Assembly: GCF_030161595.1 (NCBI RefSeq)
Contig: NZ_BSUM01000001.1
Coordinates: 1,488,001 to 1,552,000, forward strand
Direction: 5' to 3'
From: Litorihabitans aurantiacus
GTDB taxonomy: Bacteria > Actinomycetota > Actinomycetes > Actinomycetales > Beutenbergiaceae
DNA length: 64,000 bases
This document shows, piece by piece, positions 8,248-18,664 of the stretch; positions within the stretch are counted from its first letter, which is position 1; each line of letters starts with the position of its first letter. The notes beneath the pieces were generated by a model, which was not told where the DNA came from, ran no database searches, and worked only from the letters and a program-made list of their open reading frames with translations. Both the position numbers and the translations under genes were made by a program.

Positions 8248-9105
8248 TCAGACGTCGCGGGAGGCGTGCGCGAAGAGGTCGCCGAGCGGTCCGAGGAGGT
8301 CGCGAGATGTGATCACCGTCACGATGCTCCCGTCGTCCTGGCGGTCGTGGCGGACCGCCCCACCCGCCTCCGTCACGATCAGCTCGGCGGCCGCCACGTC
8401 CCACGGCTGCAGGCCTCGCTCGACGTGCGCGTCCAGCTCCCCCGCGGCCACGGCGCACGCGTCGAGCGCCCCGGCCCCCGCGCGGCGGACGTCGCGGACC
8501 CGGGGCAGGACGTCGGCGAGCACCCGGCCCTGCCAGGCGCGGACCGCCGCGTCGTAGGAGAAGCCCGTCCCCACCAGGGCCTGCGCGAGCTCGGGGGCGG
8601 GCGGGACGCGGAGCTCACGGTCGCCGTCGGAGGCGCCGAGGCCGAGGCCGGCGGAGAAGGTCCGGTGGTGGACCGGGGCGTGGACGGCGCCCGCGACCGG
8701 GCGCCACGCCGTCATGTCGGCCGGGTCGCCCGCCACGACGGCGACGCTGACGGCGTAGTCGGCGCGGCCGTAGAGGTAGTTGACCGTGCCGTCGATCGGG
8801 TCGAGCACCCAGGTCAGCCCGCTCTGCCCTACCCGGCGCGCCCCCTCCTCCCCCAGGACGCCGTCCTGCGGCCGGAGCTCCTCGATCAGCTCCGTGAGCA
8901 GCTTCTCGCTCGCGAGGTCCGCGCGGGTCACGACGTCGGTCAGCGACGACTTGGTGGCCGCGACGTCGACCGCCTCGCGGCGCATCTGCAGCACGAGATC
9001 GCCGGCGCGCTGCGCGAGCGCCTCGCACGTGCGACGGAGCTCCGCGACGACCTCCCGACCGGGGATCGCGACGTCGGGAGCGGTGGTCGGAGGGGTGGAG
9101 GTCAC
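8248..9105 (-). CDS. suhB: inositol monophosphatase family protein (SuhB-like)
   Basis: Mg2+-dependent phosphatase of 285 residues that removes phosphate from myo-inositol 1-phosphate or a related sugar phosphate. The metal-binding motifs are complete: GEEG for the glutamate, WVLDPIDGTVNYLYG for the aspartates, and WDVAAAELIVTEAGG in the C-terminal half. The leaderless GTG at 9105 has TACGCT 7 bp upstream. It is monocistronic and divergent from sepH. The substrate cannot be fixed from sequence; inositol phosphate is the usual one in this family. Confidence 0.9.
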   Translation of the reverse strand: MTSTPPTTAPDVAIPGREVVAELRRTCEALAQRAGDLVLQMRREAVDVAATKSSLTDVVTRADLASEKLLTELIEELRPQDGVLGEEGARRVGQSGLTWVLDPIDGTVNYLYGRADYAVSVAVVAGDPADMTAWRPVAGAVHAPVHHRTFSAGLGLGASDGDRELRVPPAPELAQALVGTGFSYDAAVRAWQGRVLADVLPRVRDVRRAGAGALDACAVAAGELDAHVERGLQPWDVAAAELIVTEAGGAVRHDRQDDGSIVTVITSRDLLGPLGDLFAHASRDV

Positions 9106-9112
9106 ACGCTCC

Positions 9113-9118
9113 AGCGTA
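9113..9118 (-). promoter_or_regulatory. -10 element of suhB
   Basis: TACGCT on the minus strand, 7 bases before the GTG at 9105. Confidence 0.7.
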
Positions 9119-9193
9119 GATGAGCGCCACTCCGACCCAGATGCGGCGGTTCGTGCCCGGGCGGTGGCACGCTGGCCCCCGAAGGAGGCACCC

Positions 9194-10411
9194 ATGGTGG
9201 AGCTCGAGCTCGACACGCTGCACGCCGACGGCGAGCACCTGATCCTGCGCGGACCCGGCGGTGAGCGCTACCGACTCGTCATCGACGAGTCGCTGCGCTC
9301 CGCGGTCCGGCGGGATCGTCCGCGACTCGAGGCGCTGCGCGCCCACGAGACGTCCACGCTGCGCCCCCGCGACATCCAGGCACGCATCCGGGCCGGGGCC
9401 AGCGTGCAGGAGGTCGCCGACGAGGGTGGTCTGCCGCTGGAGTCCGTGCGGCGGTACGAGGGACCGGTGCAGGCCGAGCGGTCGTGGATCGCCGAGCAGA
9501 CGCGCGCGCTGCCCATCGGGCGCGAGGTCGGCGCCCCGACGCTGGGCGACCTCGTCGTGGACCGTCTGGCCGCCCGCGGCGTCTCGCAGGAGGCCGCCTG
9601 GGACGCGGTGCGCAGCCCCGGCGAGGCGTGGGAGGTGACCGTGGCCTTCGAGGCCGGCGGCGCCCTCAGGGTCGCCCGCTGGCAGGTCGACCTCACCACG
9701 CGCTCGCTGGTCGCGCTCGACGACGAGAGCCGGTGGCTGTCGGAGACCGAGCTGACCGGGTCCCGCCGTCCCGCCCAGCGTCGTCCGTTCGACGTCGAGC
9801 ACGAGGGCGACGGTCGCCGCGCCCCCGACGTCGTCATCCTCGACTCGCGCGACCTCGACGGGGAGCGGGCCCCGCGGGACTCCGAGGGTGCCGACGGCAA
9901 CCGCACGGCCGAGGCGGCGCACTCCGACGCTCCGGCCGAGGCCGCCGAGGAGACCGACGTCGACGAGGCCCCCGCCACCGCTCCCGACGAGGACTCCCCC
10001 GCCGCGACCGAGGCGCTCCTCGACCGGCTCGACGCCACGCGCGGCCGCCGCGGCCTGCGCCGTCGGACCCGGCAGGAGCCCGGGGGCGACTCCGACCCGG
10101 CGGACGAAGCGGACCGGACCGACGACGCACCCGCCGCCGCGAGCGGGGCCGGTGGGACGTCGTCGCGCTCCGGCGTCGTGGACGACGCGCTCTTCCCCGT
10201 CGCACCCGTGCTGCGCTTCCGCCAGCAGGCCGAGGACGAGTCGGCGCAGCCGGCCGGCGCGGACGACGCGCCCGGCACCGAGGACACCGACGACGCAACC
10301 GGCGCCGAGGCCGCCCCTGCCCCACGCGCACCGGCCCGCGGGCGCGGCCGCGGCCGGCGGACGTCGATCCCGTCGTGGGACGAGATCGTGTTCGGCGCCA
10401 AGCAGGACTGA
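9194..10411 (+). CDS. sepH: cell division protein SepH (DUF3071)
   Basis: Homologue of SepH, which in Streptomyces and mycobacteria binds FtsZ and promotes filament assembly. It has 405 residues. The conserved N-terminal 190 residues contain a helix-turn-helix-like segment (RPRDIQARIRAGASVQEVADE, about 57-77). A long acidic, Ala/Asp/Glu-rich linker follows. The conserved tail ends in SIPSWDEIVFG. The ATG at 9194 has a good ribosome binding site (AAGGAGG, 9182-9188), unusual among its leaderless neighbours; CACGCT at 9168-9173 is a possible -10. The gene stands alone. Confidence 0.9.
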   Translation: MVELELDTLHADGEHLILRGPGGERYRLVIDESLRSAVRRDRPRLEALRAHETSTLRPRDIQARIRAGASVQEVADEGGLPLESVRRYEGPVQAERSWIAEQTRALPIGREVGAPTLGDLVVDRLAARGVSQEAAWDAVRSPGEAWEVTVAFEAGGALRVARWQVDLTTRSLVALDDESRWLSETELTGSRRPAQRRPFDVEHEGDGRRAPDVVILDSRDLDGERAPRDSEGADGNRTAEAAHSDAPAEAAEETDVDEAPATAPDEDSPAATEALLDRLDATRGRRGLRRRTRQEPGGDSDPADEADRTDDAPAAASGAGGTSSRSGVVDDALFPVAPVLRFRQQAEDESAQPAGADDAPGTEDTDDATGAEAAPAPRAPARGRGRGRRTSIPSWDEIVFGAKQD

Positions 10412-10421
10412 CACCACCGCG

Positions 10422-10446
10422 CGCCTGGGCGGGGACCGCCTAGGCG
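10422..10446. terminator. hairpin between sepH and the phosphatase gene
   Basis: An 11-bp stem with one G-T pair and the loop GGA. The right arm contains the stop codon of the leftward phosphatase gene. Confidence 0.55.
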
Positions 10447-11648
10447 ATCGCGAGGATCGCCGGCACCTCGAGCTCCGCGGGCGTCAGCGAGCCGTGCATC
10501 CCGACCAGCGCGATCGAGGCCGCCGACTGCGTCCGGGAGTCGACGACGGCGTGCGTGCCGCGCGCCGCGACCACCAGGTCGCCGATCATCGGCAGGCGCG
10601 CGTCCTCGACGTCGCCGAAGAGGCCCAGGCCCAGCGCCTCGCCCCGCTGCAGCACCCAGGCGTCCTCCCCGAGGACGTCCCGCCAGCGGGCGGCCGCGGC
10701 GTCACCGTCCGCCCCCGCCTCCAGGTGCACGTGGCACGCGCGCGGCTCCCCCGCCACGAGGGCGACGTCGCGCGCCAGGGCCGGGACGGCCGCGACGTCG
10801 GTGCGCCCCGTGACGTCGACCATGCCGTGGTCGGCGGTGACCACGACGGCGGTCCCGCGCGGCAGGCGCCGCAGGAGCCGGGTCAGGGCGTGGTCGAGCT
10901 CCCCGAGCTCCTCCGCCCACGCCGGGGACGACCAGCCCTCGTGGTGCCCGACCTTGTCCAGCTCGCCCCAGTACAGGTAGGCCACCCCCGGTCGGCGCAG
11001 CGCCGCCAGGGTCGCGTCGACGCGGGCGTCGAGGCTCTCGGCGCCGCGGTAGGTGGCCCCGCGCAGACCCGCCGTGGTCAGGCCGGAGCCCGCGAAGCGC
11101 GTCGGGCCGATGCTCGTGACCTCGTGGCCCGCGGCCACCAGACGCTCGAACACGGTGGGGTGCGGCTGCCAGGCGCGCGGGTCGGGCGGCTCGGCGGCGG
11201 GACCCGGCCCCGGGCCGCCGCCCACGACGCGCTGCGCGGTCCACGAGACGAGGTTGACCAGGCCCGGCGCGTCGAGGCTCGTGCGGGGGTCGCGCACCGC
11301 GTAGCCGAGCATCCCCGTGCGTCCGGGCCCCAGCCCCGTGCCGAAGGAGGCCAGGGACGCGGCGGTGGTCGTGGGGTACCCGGCGTCGACCGGCTCGGAG
11401 TCGGCCACGAGCCGGCGCAGGGTCGGGGCGTGCCCGGTGCGGGCGCGCAGGGCGGCGTCGCCGAGCCCGTCGACCAGGAGGACGCACACCCGCTCCACGC
11501 CGTCCAGCGCCAGGCCGGCGCCGACGTCGGGCACGTCGGTGACACCGAACGCGCGCGCCACGTCGGGCAGGACGCCCGCGAGCCGCCTGTCGGTGCGCGG
11601 CAGGCGCAGGTCGGCGGGCGGCTGCGGGAGGCGGCCGTCCCCGCTCAC
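10440..11648 (-). CDS. alkaline phosphatase superfamily protein (nucleotide pyrophosphatase type)
   Basis: Protein of 402 residues of the phosphodiesterase/nucleotide pyrophosphatase group. Metal-binding residues are visible in CVLLVDGLGD near residue 55, the nucleophile region PTTTAASLASFGTG near 95, the histidine segment KVGHHEGW, and VVVTADHGMVD near 270. No signal peptide is seen, so it probably acts in the cytoplasm. The GTG overlaps the stop of the upstream DUF5998 gene (GTGA). Substrate unknown. Confidence 0.8.
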   Translation of the reverse strand: MSGDGRLPQPPADLRLPRTDRRLAGVLPDVARAFGVTDVPDVGAGLALDGVERVCVLLVDGLGDAALRARTGHAPTLRRLVADSEPVDAGYPTTTAASLASFGTGLGPGRTGMLGYAVRDPRTSLDAPGLVNLVSWTAQRVVGGGPGPGPAAEPPDPRAWQPHPTVFERLVAAGHEVTSIGPTRFAGSGLTTAGLRGATYRGAESLDARVDATLAALRRPGVAYLYWGELDKVGHHEGWSSPAWAEELGELDHALTRLLRRLPRGTAVVVTADHGMVDVTGRTDVAAVPALARDVALVAGEPRACHVHLEAGADGDAAAARWRDVLGEDAWVLQRGEALGLGLFGDVEDARLPMIGDLVVAARGTHAVVDSRTQSAASIALVGMHGSLTPAELEVPAILAIA

Positions 11649-12211
11649 GCGCGCGACGTCGCTGCCGAGAGCGAGCGGGCGAAGGTGACGGCGACGGCGA
11701 GCGCGGCCTCGCCCTCGGCCTCCGCGCTGACACGCACCACGAGGTCGTCGGGCGTGGCCGCCCCGGTGAGGCCGTGGTCGGCCTCGCAGCTCGGGTCGGC
11801 GCAGCCCGCGGGCTCGAGATCGAGGCGCTGCACCGCGCCCCAGCCCAGCGACATGGTGAGGTCGCGGCGCCGCGAACCGCCGTGCGCGGCCGGGTCGGTG
11901 AAGCCCTGCGTGAGGACGACCGAGCGGAGCTCGCGCAGCGGGACGGCCTCGGTGCTCGCGAGGGCCGTCAGCGCGCCGTCGACGACCTGGTCGTCCACGT
12001 GGGCCACGAGCAGCCGGCGCGGGGTGAGCACGAGCGCCGTGAGGTGACGGCGCACCTCGGCGTCGTCGAACGTGGTCTCGGGCTGGAGCAGGTGCGCGAC
12101 GACCTCCTCACCGGCGAGGGCGAGGTCGATGACGTCGGCCACGAGCTCGGGGTAGTAGCCGGAGCGGCGGATGTCGTCGAGCAGGTCGGAGTGGGGTGAG
12201 GTCTGACGCAC
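11645..12211 (-). CDS. DUF5998-like conserved actinobacterial protein
   Basis: Protein of 188 residues starting VRQTSPHSDLLDDIRRSGYYPELV. It looks soluble, with a beta-rich middle (LTPRRLLVAHVDD) and a Cys-x4-Cys pair in CADPSC. I recognise the pairing with the phosphatase above as common in Micrococcales, and the family as probably DUF5998; function unknown. The GTG at 12211 has GAGGAT 6 bp upstream, the only support for the start. The two genes form an operon with a four-base overlap. Confidence 0.65.
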   Translation of the reverse strand: MRQTSPHSDLLDDIRRSGYYPELVADVIDLALAGEEVVAHLLQPETTFDDAEVRRHLTALVLTPRRLLVAHVDDQVVDGALTALASTEAVPLRELRSVVLTQGFTDPAAHGGSRRRDLTMSLGWGAVQRLDLEPAGCADPSCEADHGLTGAATPDDLVVRVSAEAEGEAALAVAVTFARSLSAATSRA

Positions 12212-12217
12212 CCGGTC

Positions 12218-12223
12218 ATCCTC
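12218..12223 (-). promoter_or_regulatory. weak -10 element of the DUF5998-phosphatase operon
   Basis: GAGGAT on the minus strand, 6 bases before the GTG at 12211. It departs from TANNNT at the first base. Confidence 0.45.
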
Positions 12224-12263
12224 CCACCGCCGGGGCGGGTGGCGCAGGTCGATCCACCGACCC

Positions 12264-14881
12264 TCAGCCGCGCAGCGCGCGCCGCGACCCGTCCGGCCGG
12301 ACGGTGGCGGCGAGCACGACCTCGGCGCGCAGCGCGACGGCGCCCGACGGCGAGACCAGCACGGGCAGCAGGTCCAGCCGCCGCAGCGACGGGATCGCCT
12401 CGACCAGGGCCGCGACGCGGGCCAGGAGGTCCTCGAGCGCCGCGACGTCGGGCACGCGTCCGTCCTGCTGGGGGGCGAACAGTCGCGGGGCGGCACGGAG
12501 CGAGGTGACGAGGCGGTGCACGTCCCCGGTGCGCAGGGGCGGGACGGCGTAGGTCGCGTCCCCGAGCAGCTCCGAGGCGTCACCGGAAAGGCCGAGCGAG
12601 AGCACCGGGCCGAGCAGCGTGTCCTCCCACGCGCGCACCACGCACGCGACCCCGAGGGGCGCCATGTGCTGGATCTCGACGGCGGCGTCCTCGCTCTGGC
12701 GGCCGCGCACCTGGCGCACGGCCTCGACGAGGTCGATCGGGCCCGAGATGTCCAGGCGCACACCGCCCAGGTCGGCGCGGTGCCGCAGCCGTCCCACCGT
12801 GCTCTTGACCGCGACGGGCCACCCGAGCTCGCGCGCGGCGACGAGCGCGGCCGGGGCCGAGCGCACCTCGCGGGTCGGCAGGACCTCGACGCCGAAGCAG
12901 CCGAGCAGGTCGCGCGCCTGCGCGGCGGTCAGCGCGACCTCCTCGCCGGGCGCGATCGCGCCGAGCACGTCGTCGACGATCGTCCGCGCGCGCCGGGGGT
13001 CGACGTCGTCCGGGCTGACCAGCGCGCCGTGGTCGGCGCGCCGCCAGTGTGCGTAGGTCGCCGCGAGGGTGAGCGCCGCGACGGCCTCCTCCACGCTCTC
13101 GTAGGCCGGGACGACGGCGCCGGACGGCGCGGTCAGCTCGGGGTCCACCCCGGTGACGCCGAGCACGACGGCGAGCACCGTGCGGCCCGTGTCCGCCAGC
13201 GCGGCGAGCGCGGCCATGACCGCGGGGTCGCGCTCACGCAGGGGTGGCTGGTACAGCACGAGCGCGGTGTCCCAGCCGGGGTCGCCCGCCAGCGCCGTGG
13301 CCGCCGCCACGAGGTCCGGCGCCCGCGGCGCGATGCGGACCTCGGGGTCGCGGTCCATCGCCTGCACGTGCGCGGCCGCGAGGTCCGCGAGCGAGACCGA
13401 GCTGGACAGGACCGCGATCCGGTTGCCGCGCGGCAGCGGGGCGTGGGCGAGCAGCTGGGTCGCACCCAGCATCGACCGCATGGAGTCGGCCACGAGGACG
13501 CCGGCGGCGAGCATGGTCTCCTCGACGACGGCGCGGCCCAGCGCGTCGCCGTCGGGACCGGCGACGCCGTAGCTCGCGCCCACCACCGCCACCACGGGGA
13601 TGCGCGCCGAGACGCGCCGCGCGACGCGGGCGAACTTGCGAGGGTTGCCGAGCGACTCCAGGTACATCCCGACGGCGCGGACGTGGGGGTCGTCGGTGAC
13701 GTACTGCAGCAGGTCGTTGCCCGAGACGTCCGCCCGGTGGCCGGCGGTCACGAACGTGTCGACGCCGACGCCGCTCGCGCGCACCAGGGTCATGAGCTGC
13801 TGCGCGGCCGCCGGCGACTGGCAGAACAGCGCGGTGGGCCCCAGCGGCACCTCCTGCGGCCACAGCAGGGCCGCGAGGCGCTGACCGCCGACCTCGGTCA
13901 TGACGCCGAAGGATCGCGGACCCACGAGTCGCATCCCGCGCTCGCGCACGGCGGCGAGCAGGTCGCGCTGGCTGGTGCCCGCCTCGTCGTCGAACCGGCC
14001 CGAGAGGACCACGACGCCCCGCACGCCGAGCGCGGCCAGGTCGTCGAGCCACGAGATCACCTCGGCCGGCGCACCGGAGACGACGGCGAGCTGCGCCCGG
14101 GCACCGGCCGCCCGTGCCGCGGCGAGGTCGGCGACGGCGAGGGTCCCCTCCGTCGTCCCGAGATCGGCGAGCGCGCCGCCCACCAGCGTGACCGCGACGC
14201 CGTCGGGGACGGTGAGGTGGGTCGCGACGTCGAGGGCCAGCTCGGCCTCGACGCCGCCGGCCACGACGACCACGCCCTCCGGCGAGAGCAGGCTGCGCAT
14301 CGAGTCCGAGTCCGTGCGCTGCTCGCGGCTCTCGACCACGTCGCGCGAGGCCTGGGTGGCCGTGATGTGGAACTCGAGGCTGATGACGCCGTCCTCGTAG
14401 CGCTGGGCGACCTCGTAGCCGGCGTCGGTGAAGACGCGAATCATGCGCGCGTTGCCCGGCAGGACGTCGGCGACGAACGTGCGCACGCCGCGCTCGCGCG
14501 CCGCGGCGCTGAGGTGCTCCAGCAGGACGGACCCGAGGCCACGCCCCTGCAGCGTGTCGGCGACGTTGAAAGCGACCTCGGCACGGTCGGGCTCGACGCG
14601 GTCGTACCGCGCCACCCCGACGATCGCCTCCCCTGGAGCACCACCAGGGCGACGCGGTCGCTGTGGTCGACCGTCACCAGGCGCGTGAGGTCGCGGTCGG
14701 ACAGGCGCCGCAGCGGGGCGAAGAAGCGGAAGTAGGTGGACTGCTCGCTCTGGGCGACGTGGAAGGCCTGCAGCGCCTCGGCGTCCTCCGTCCGGATGGG
14801 CCGCACCCGCACGGTCGCGCCGTCGCGCAGGAGGACGTCCGCCTCCCAGTGCTCCGGGTAGGAGCCGTGCCGAGCGACCAT
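12264..14881 (-). CDS. Pat-type protein: GNAT acetyltransferase fused to acyl-CoA ligase (ADP-forming) domains (one-base frameshift)
   Basis: Repaired length 872 residues. Residues 1-170 are a GNAT N-acetyltransferase with the acetyl-CoA loop QGRGLG. From about 195 a CoA-binding Rossmann domain begins ([14 protein letters not shown]), then succinyl-CoA ligase-like domains, then an ATP-grasp domain ([12 protein letters not shown]) to the end. This order is that of Streptomyces PatA, which acetylates acyl-CoA synthetases. The frame breaks at the four-base run 14630-14633; one extra G (minus strand) joins VALVVLQG to [10 protein letters not shown]. The leaderless ATG at 14881 has TAGGGT 6 bp upstream. 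Protein lysine acetylation is the likely role. Confidence 0.8.
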
Positions 14882-14887
14882 GCCGCC

Positions 14888-14893
14888 ACCCTA
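14888..14893 (-). promoter_or_regulatory. -10 element of the Pat-type gene
   Basis: TAGGGT on the minus strand, 6 bases before the ATG at 14881. Confidence 0.75.
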
Positions 14894-14989
14894 GCCGCCC
14901 GGCCCGATGCCGGCCCGGCCGCCCGCGAGGCCAGGCCGACGCCGGCCCCTCGCCCGGCGAGGCGTCGGGGCCGCGCCCCCGCGACCTGG

Positions 14990-14995
14990 GATGAT
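14990..14995 (+). promoter_or_regulatory. weak -10 element of parC
   Basis: GATGAT, 6 bases before the ATG at 15002. Spacing is ideal; the first base deviates from TANNNT. Confidence 0.5.
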
Positions 14996-15001
14996 GGGCC
15001 C

Positions 15002-17482
15002 ATGGCACGTGCTTCCGCGACCCCGGCTGACGACGGGGGTGTCGGCGCCGTCGTCGACATCGACGTCACCACGGAGATGCAGGACTCCTTCCTCGAGTAC
15101 GCCTACTCGGTCATCTACGCCCGGGCGCTGCCCGACGCGCGCGACGGGCTCAAGCCGGTGCAGCGACGGATCCTGTTCCAGATGGACCAGATGGGGCTGC
15201 GCCCCGACCGCGGGCACGTGAAGTCCGCCCGCGTCGTCGGGGAGGTGATGGGCAAGCTCCACCCCCACGGCGACTCCCCCATCTACGACGCGATGGTGCG
15301 CATGGCGCAGCCGTTCTCGCTGCGCGTTCCGCTCGTGGACGGTCACGGCAACTTCGGCTCGCTGGACAACGGCCCCGCCGCCTCGCGGTACACCGAGGCC
15401 CGACTCGCACCGCCCGCGCTCCTGATGACGGCGGGGATCGACGAGGACGTCGTCGACATGGTCCCCAACTACGACAACCAGTTCCAGCAGCCCTCCGTGC
15501 TGCCCTCCGCGATGCCCAACCTGCTCGTCAACGGCGCCTCGGGGATCGCCGTCGGCATGGCCACGAACATGGCGCCGCACAACCTCGTGGAGGTGGTCGC
15601 GGCCGCGCGGCACCTCATCGAGGACCCGGCGGCCGACCTCGAGACGCTCATGCGCTTCGTCCCCGGCCCCGACCTGCCCGGGGGCGGCAAGATCATCGGG
15701 CTCGACGGGATCAAGGAGGCCTACGCCACGGGCCGCGGGATGTTCCGCACCCGCGCCACCACGCGGATCGAGAATCTCACGGCGCGCAAGAAGGGCATCG
15801 TCGTCACCGAGCTGCCCTACCTCGTGGGGCCCGAGAAGGCGAAGTCGAAGATCGTCGACGCGGTCAAGGCCAAGAAGGTCCAGGGCGTCGCGGACGTCAT
15901 CGACCTGTCCGACCGCAACAACGGCACGCGCCTGGTCGTGGAGGTGAAGACCGGCTTCAACCCCGAGGCCGTGCTCGAGCAGCTGTTCCGCTACACGCCG
16001 CTGGAGGACTCCTTCGGCATCAACAACGTCGCGCTCGTGGACGGCCAGCCGCGCACGCTCGGGCTGCGCGAGCTGCTGCAGGTGTACATCGCGCACCGGC
16101 TGCAGGTCGTGCGCCGGCGCACCGAGCACCGTCTCGGCAAGCGGCGGGCCCGGCTCCACCTGGTGGAGGGCCTGCTCGTCGCGATCGCCGACATCGACGA
16201 GGTCATCGCCGTCATCCGCAGCAGCGACGACGCCGCGGCGGCGCGCGACCGGCTCGAGACGGTCTTCGACCTCTCGCGGCCGCAGGCGGAGTACATCCTC
16301 GAGCTGCAGCTGCGGCGCCTGACGAAGTTCTCGACCATCGAGCTCGAGGGCGAGCGGACCTCGCTGCTGGAGCAGATCGCCGAGCTCGAGCGCATCCTCG
16401 GCACCGGCGAGGGCGACGACTCCGTGCTGCGGGAGGTCGTCTCCGACGAGCTGGCCCAGGTGGCCGCCACCCACGGCACCCCGCGCCGCACGGTGCTGCT
16501 GGCCTCGGGCGGCGGCACGGTCTCCGCGCAGCCGGCCTCGCGCCGCGTCGGCGGCACCGCCGTCCCGCTCGAGGTGCCGGACACCCCGTGCCACGTGATG
16601 CTCTCGGTCACGGGGCTGCTGGCGCGCACGTCCGGCGAGACCGCACCGGTGCGGACCGGTTCGCGCGCCGCGCACGACGCGCTGCGCTCGGTCACGGCGA
16701 CGACGGCGCGCGCCACGATCGGAGCCGTCACCTCGACGGGTCGCATCGTGGAGCTCTCCGTGCTCGACGTCCCGACGCTCCCCGCGACGGACGCCGCCCC
16801 GAGCCTCGCCGGTGGCGTGCCGGTCTCGGAGCTGCTCGTGCTGGAGCGGGACGAGCGCGTCGTCGCCGTCACCGCCATCGACGCCGACGCCCCGGTCCTC
16901 GCGATAGCGACGGCGATGGGCTCGATCAAGCGCGTCGCGCCGTCGGACCGCCCGGTGCGGGGCGAGGCGTGGGAGTGCGTCAGCCTGCGGCCGGGCGACA
17001 CGGTCGTGGGTGCCGCGCCCGCGCAGGACGACGACGAGCTGGTGCTCGTCACGTCGGCCGCGCAGCTGCTGCGGTTCCCCGCCGCGACGGTGCGCCCGCA
17101 GGGACGCTCGGCGGGCGGGATGGCCGGTGTGCGCATCGACACCGGCGACGAGGTCATCCACCTCGGCGTGATCGCTCCGGGGCGGGTGGAGGACGCGGTC
17201 GTCGTGACGGTCGCGGGCTCGCGCGACGCGCTGCCGGGGACCGAGACCGGCAGCGCGAAGGTGACGCCGTTCGCCGTCTACCCCGCGAAGGGTCGCGCGA
17301 CGGGCGGGGTGCGGGCGCAGCGGTTCGTGCGCGGCGAGGACGCGCTGACGCTGGCGTGGGTGGGGTCCTGGACCCCCCGCGCGGTGGCCGCCTCCGGCGC
17401 CCCGGTGGACCTGCCGGACCTCGACGACCGCCGCGACGGCTCGGGCCGCGCGCTCCCGCTGCCGATCCTCGGCATCGGCTGA
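15002..17482 (+). CDS. parC: DNA topoisomerase IV subunit A (ParC/GyrA family)
   Basis: Type II topoisomerase A subunit of 826 residues that cuts and rejoins DNA to separate daughter chromosomes. The active-site tyrosine is Y130 in [10 protein letters not shown]. The quinolone-contact residues are the unmutated S92 and D96 in [10 protein letters not shown]. The winged-helix and tower domains are followed by a coiled coil (residues about 430-490) and a C-terminal beta-pinwheel that lacks an obvious GyrA box. Together with the B subunit at 18665-20790 this indicates topoisomerase IV as in Streptomyces parC/parE, not gyrase. A second gyrAB pair elsewhere in the genome would confirm it. Confidence 0.85.
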   Translation: MARASATPADDGGVGAVVDIDVTTEMQDSFLEYAYSVIYARALPDARDGLKPVQRRILFQMDQMGLRPDRGHVKSARVVGEVMGKLHPHGDSPIYDAMVRMAQPFSLRVPLVDGHGNFGSLDNGPAASRYTEARLAPPALLMTAGIDEDVVDMVPNYDNQFQQPSVLPSAMPNLLVNGASGIAVGMATNMAPHNLVEVVAAARHLIEDPAADLETLMRFVPGPDLPGGGKIIGLDGIKEAYATGRGMFRTRATTRIENLTARKKGIVVTELPYLVGPEKAKSKIVDAVKAKKVQGVADVIDLSDRNNGTRLVVEVKTGFNPEAVLEQLFRYTPLEDSFGINNVALVDGQPRTLGLRELLQVYIAHRLQVVRRRTEHRLGKRRARLHLVEGLLVAIADIDEVIAVIRSSDDAAAARDRLETVFDLSRPQAEYILELQLRRLTKFSTIELEGERTSLLEQIAELERILGTGEGDDSVLREVVSDELAQVAATHGTPRRTVLLASGGGTVSAQPASRRVGGTAVPLEVPDTPCHVMLSVTGLLARTSGETAPVRTGSRAAHDALRSVTATTARATIGAVTSTGRIVELSVLDVPTLPATDAAPSLAGGVPVSELLVLERDERVVAVTAIDADAPVLAIATAMGSIKRVAPSDRPVRGEAWECVSLRPGDTVVGAAPAQDDDELVLVTSAAQLLRFPAATVRPQGRSAGGMAGVRIDTGDEVIHLGVIAPGRVEDAVVVTVAGSRDALPGTETGSAKVTPFAVYPAKGRATGGVRAQRFVRGEDALTLAWVGSWTPRAVAASGAPVDLPDLDDRRDGSGRALPLPILGIG

Positions 17483-17520
17483 CGAGAGTTTTCCCGACCC
17501 TCCCCGAGAGGATCGCCGAC

Positions 17521-17540
17521 GGCGAGCGGTGCCGCTCGCC
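17521..17540. terminator. hairpin between parC and the GNAT gene
   Basis: GGCGAGCGG and its exact complement separated by two bases (in practice a 7-8 bp stem with a 4-6 base loop), between convergent genes. Confidence 0.55.
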
Positions 17541-17542
17541 CG

Positions 17543-18591
17543 TCAGAGCTCGATCGTGTAGAGGGCCGAGCCCCGCGTGGCCTCGTAGCCCAGCCGCTCG
17601 TACAGCCCGAACGCACCCGTCGGGTTGTCCGTGTCGACGCCGAGCCCGGCGTACTGGATCCCGCTCGCGGCGTACGCCCTCATCGCCGCGCCGAGCAGCG
17701 CCGTCGCCACCCGTCGACCGCGCCACTCCTTCCGTACGCCGAGGAGGTCGGTGTACCCGACCGTGTACCCGAGCGCGTCCCAGTCCTGCTCGTACCGCCC
17801 CGAGATCAGGTACCCGGCGATCCGCACGCGGTCGCTCGAGCGGTCCATCACGATGAAGCTCCACTCCGGAGCGAAGTGGGCGTCCCCTCCCGCCAGGTCT
17901 CCGGGGTCTGCGGCTCCGAGCCCCAGTGGTCGGCGAACGCCTCGTTGTGCGCCACGCGGATGGACTCGTCCAGCTCCGCCGTCCAGGGTTCGACGACGAG
18001 CGACCCCTCCAGCGCGGTCGGAGCCGGGACCGGCAGCGCGAGGTCACGGCGCATGTCGGTGTAGTAGCGCAGCGGCGCGAAGCCGGCGCCGGCGAGCAGC
18101 TGGGCGTGGTCCGTCATGCCGTCGTCGACGTACGTCGCGATGCGCAGCGGGGTGTCGCGGCCGGCGTCCGCGAGCATCTGACGGGCGCGGTCGGTCTGCC
18201 AGCGCAGGATCTCGCGGCCCAGGCCCTGCCGACGACGGTCGGGGTGCACCCCGCCACCGAGGAACGCGCGCACCATGCCCTCGTCGCCCGGCAGGACGCG
18301 CACCCGGCCGTAGGCCACGAGGCTGCCGTCCGGCGCCACCGCGGTGATGGTGTTGCGGCCGGGATCACGCGATTCGCCCTCGAACAGCGTCTCCGAGAGC
18401 TCGGCGGCGGTGGTGCGGTAGGGCGGGTCGTCGATGCGTTCGCACGCCGCGACGAGCCGCTCGAGAGCCGGCAGGTCGGCGGCCGAGAGGGGGCGCCACT
18501 CGAGGCCGTCACGCGCGGCGGGCCGCTGCGCCACCTCCGGGGGCGACACCCGCTCCAGCAGCGTCCGCGGGGCGGACTCGGGCGTCGTCAT
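17543..18591 (-). CDS. tandem GNAT acetyltransferase (one-base frameshift)
   Basis: Repaired length 349 residues with two GNAT folds. The first holds the acetyl-CoA motif RRRQGLGREIL, the second RGRRVATALLG. This resembles two-domain GNATs such as mycothiol synthase, but I see no specific signature of that enzyme. The frame breaks in the four-base run 17884-17887; one added G (minus strand) joins the first frame to AHFAPEW. The leaderless ATG at 18591 has TAGGCT 7 bp upstream. Substrate unknown. Confidence 0.75.
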
Positions 18592-18598
18592 GCGCGTG

Positions 18599-18604
18599 AG
18601 CCTA
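18599..18604 (-). promoter_or_regulatory. -10 element of the tandem GNAT gene
   Basis: TAGGCT on the minus strand, 7 bases before the ATG at 18591. Confidence 0.65.
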
Positions 18605-18664
18605 CGCGAGCGTGCAGCCGCGCCGACGACGCAGCGGGACCGGCGAGGCGAACGTCACGCCTGC

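Noticed and set aside
8063-8557. Plus-strand frame over the 8.1-8.5 kb region as a possible equivalent of Rv2700
   Set aside because: It is Arg/Ser-rich, has no signal peptide and is antisense to suhB for half its length.
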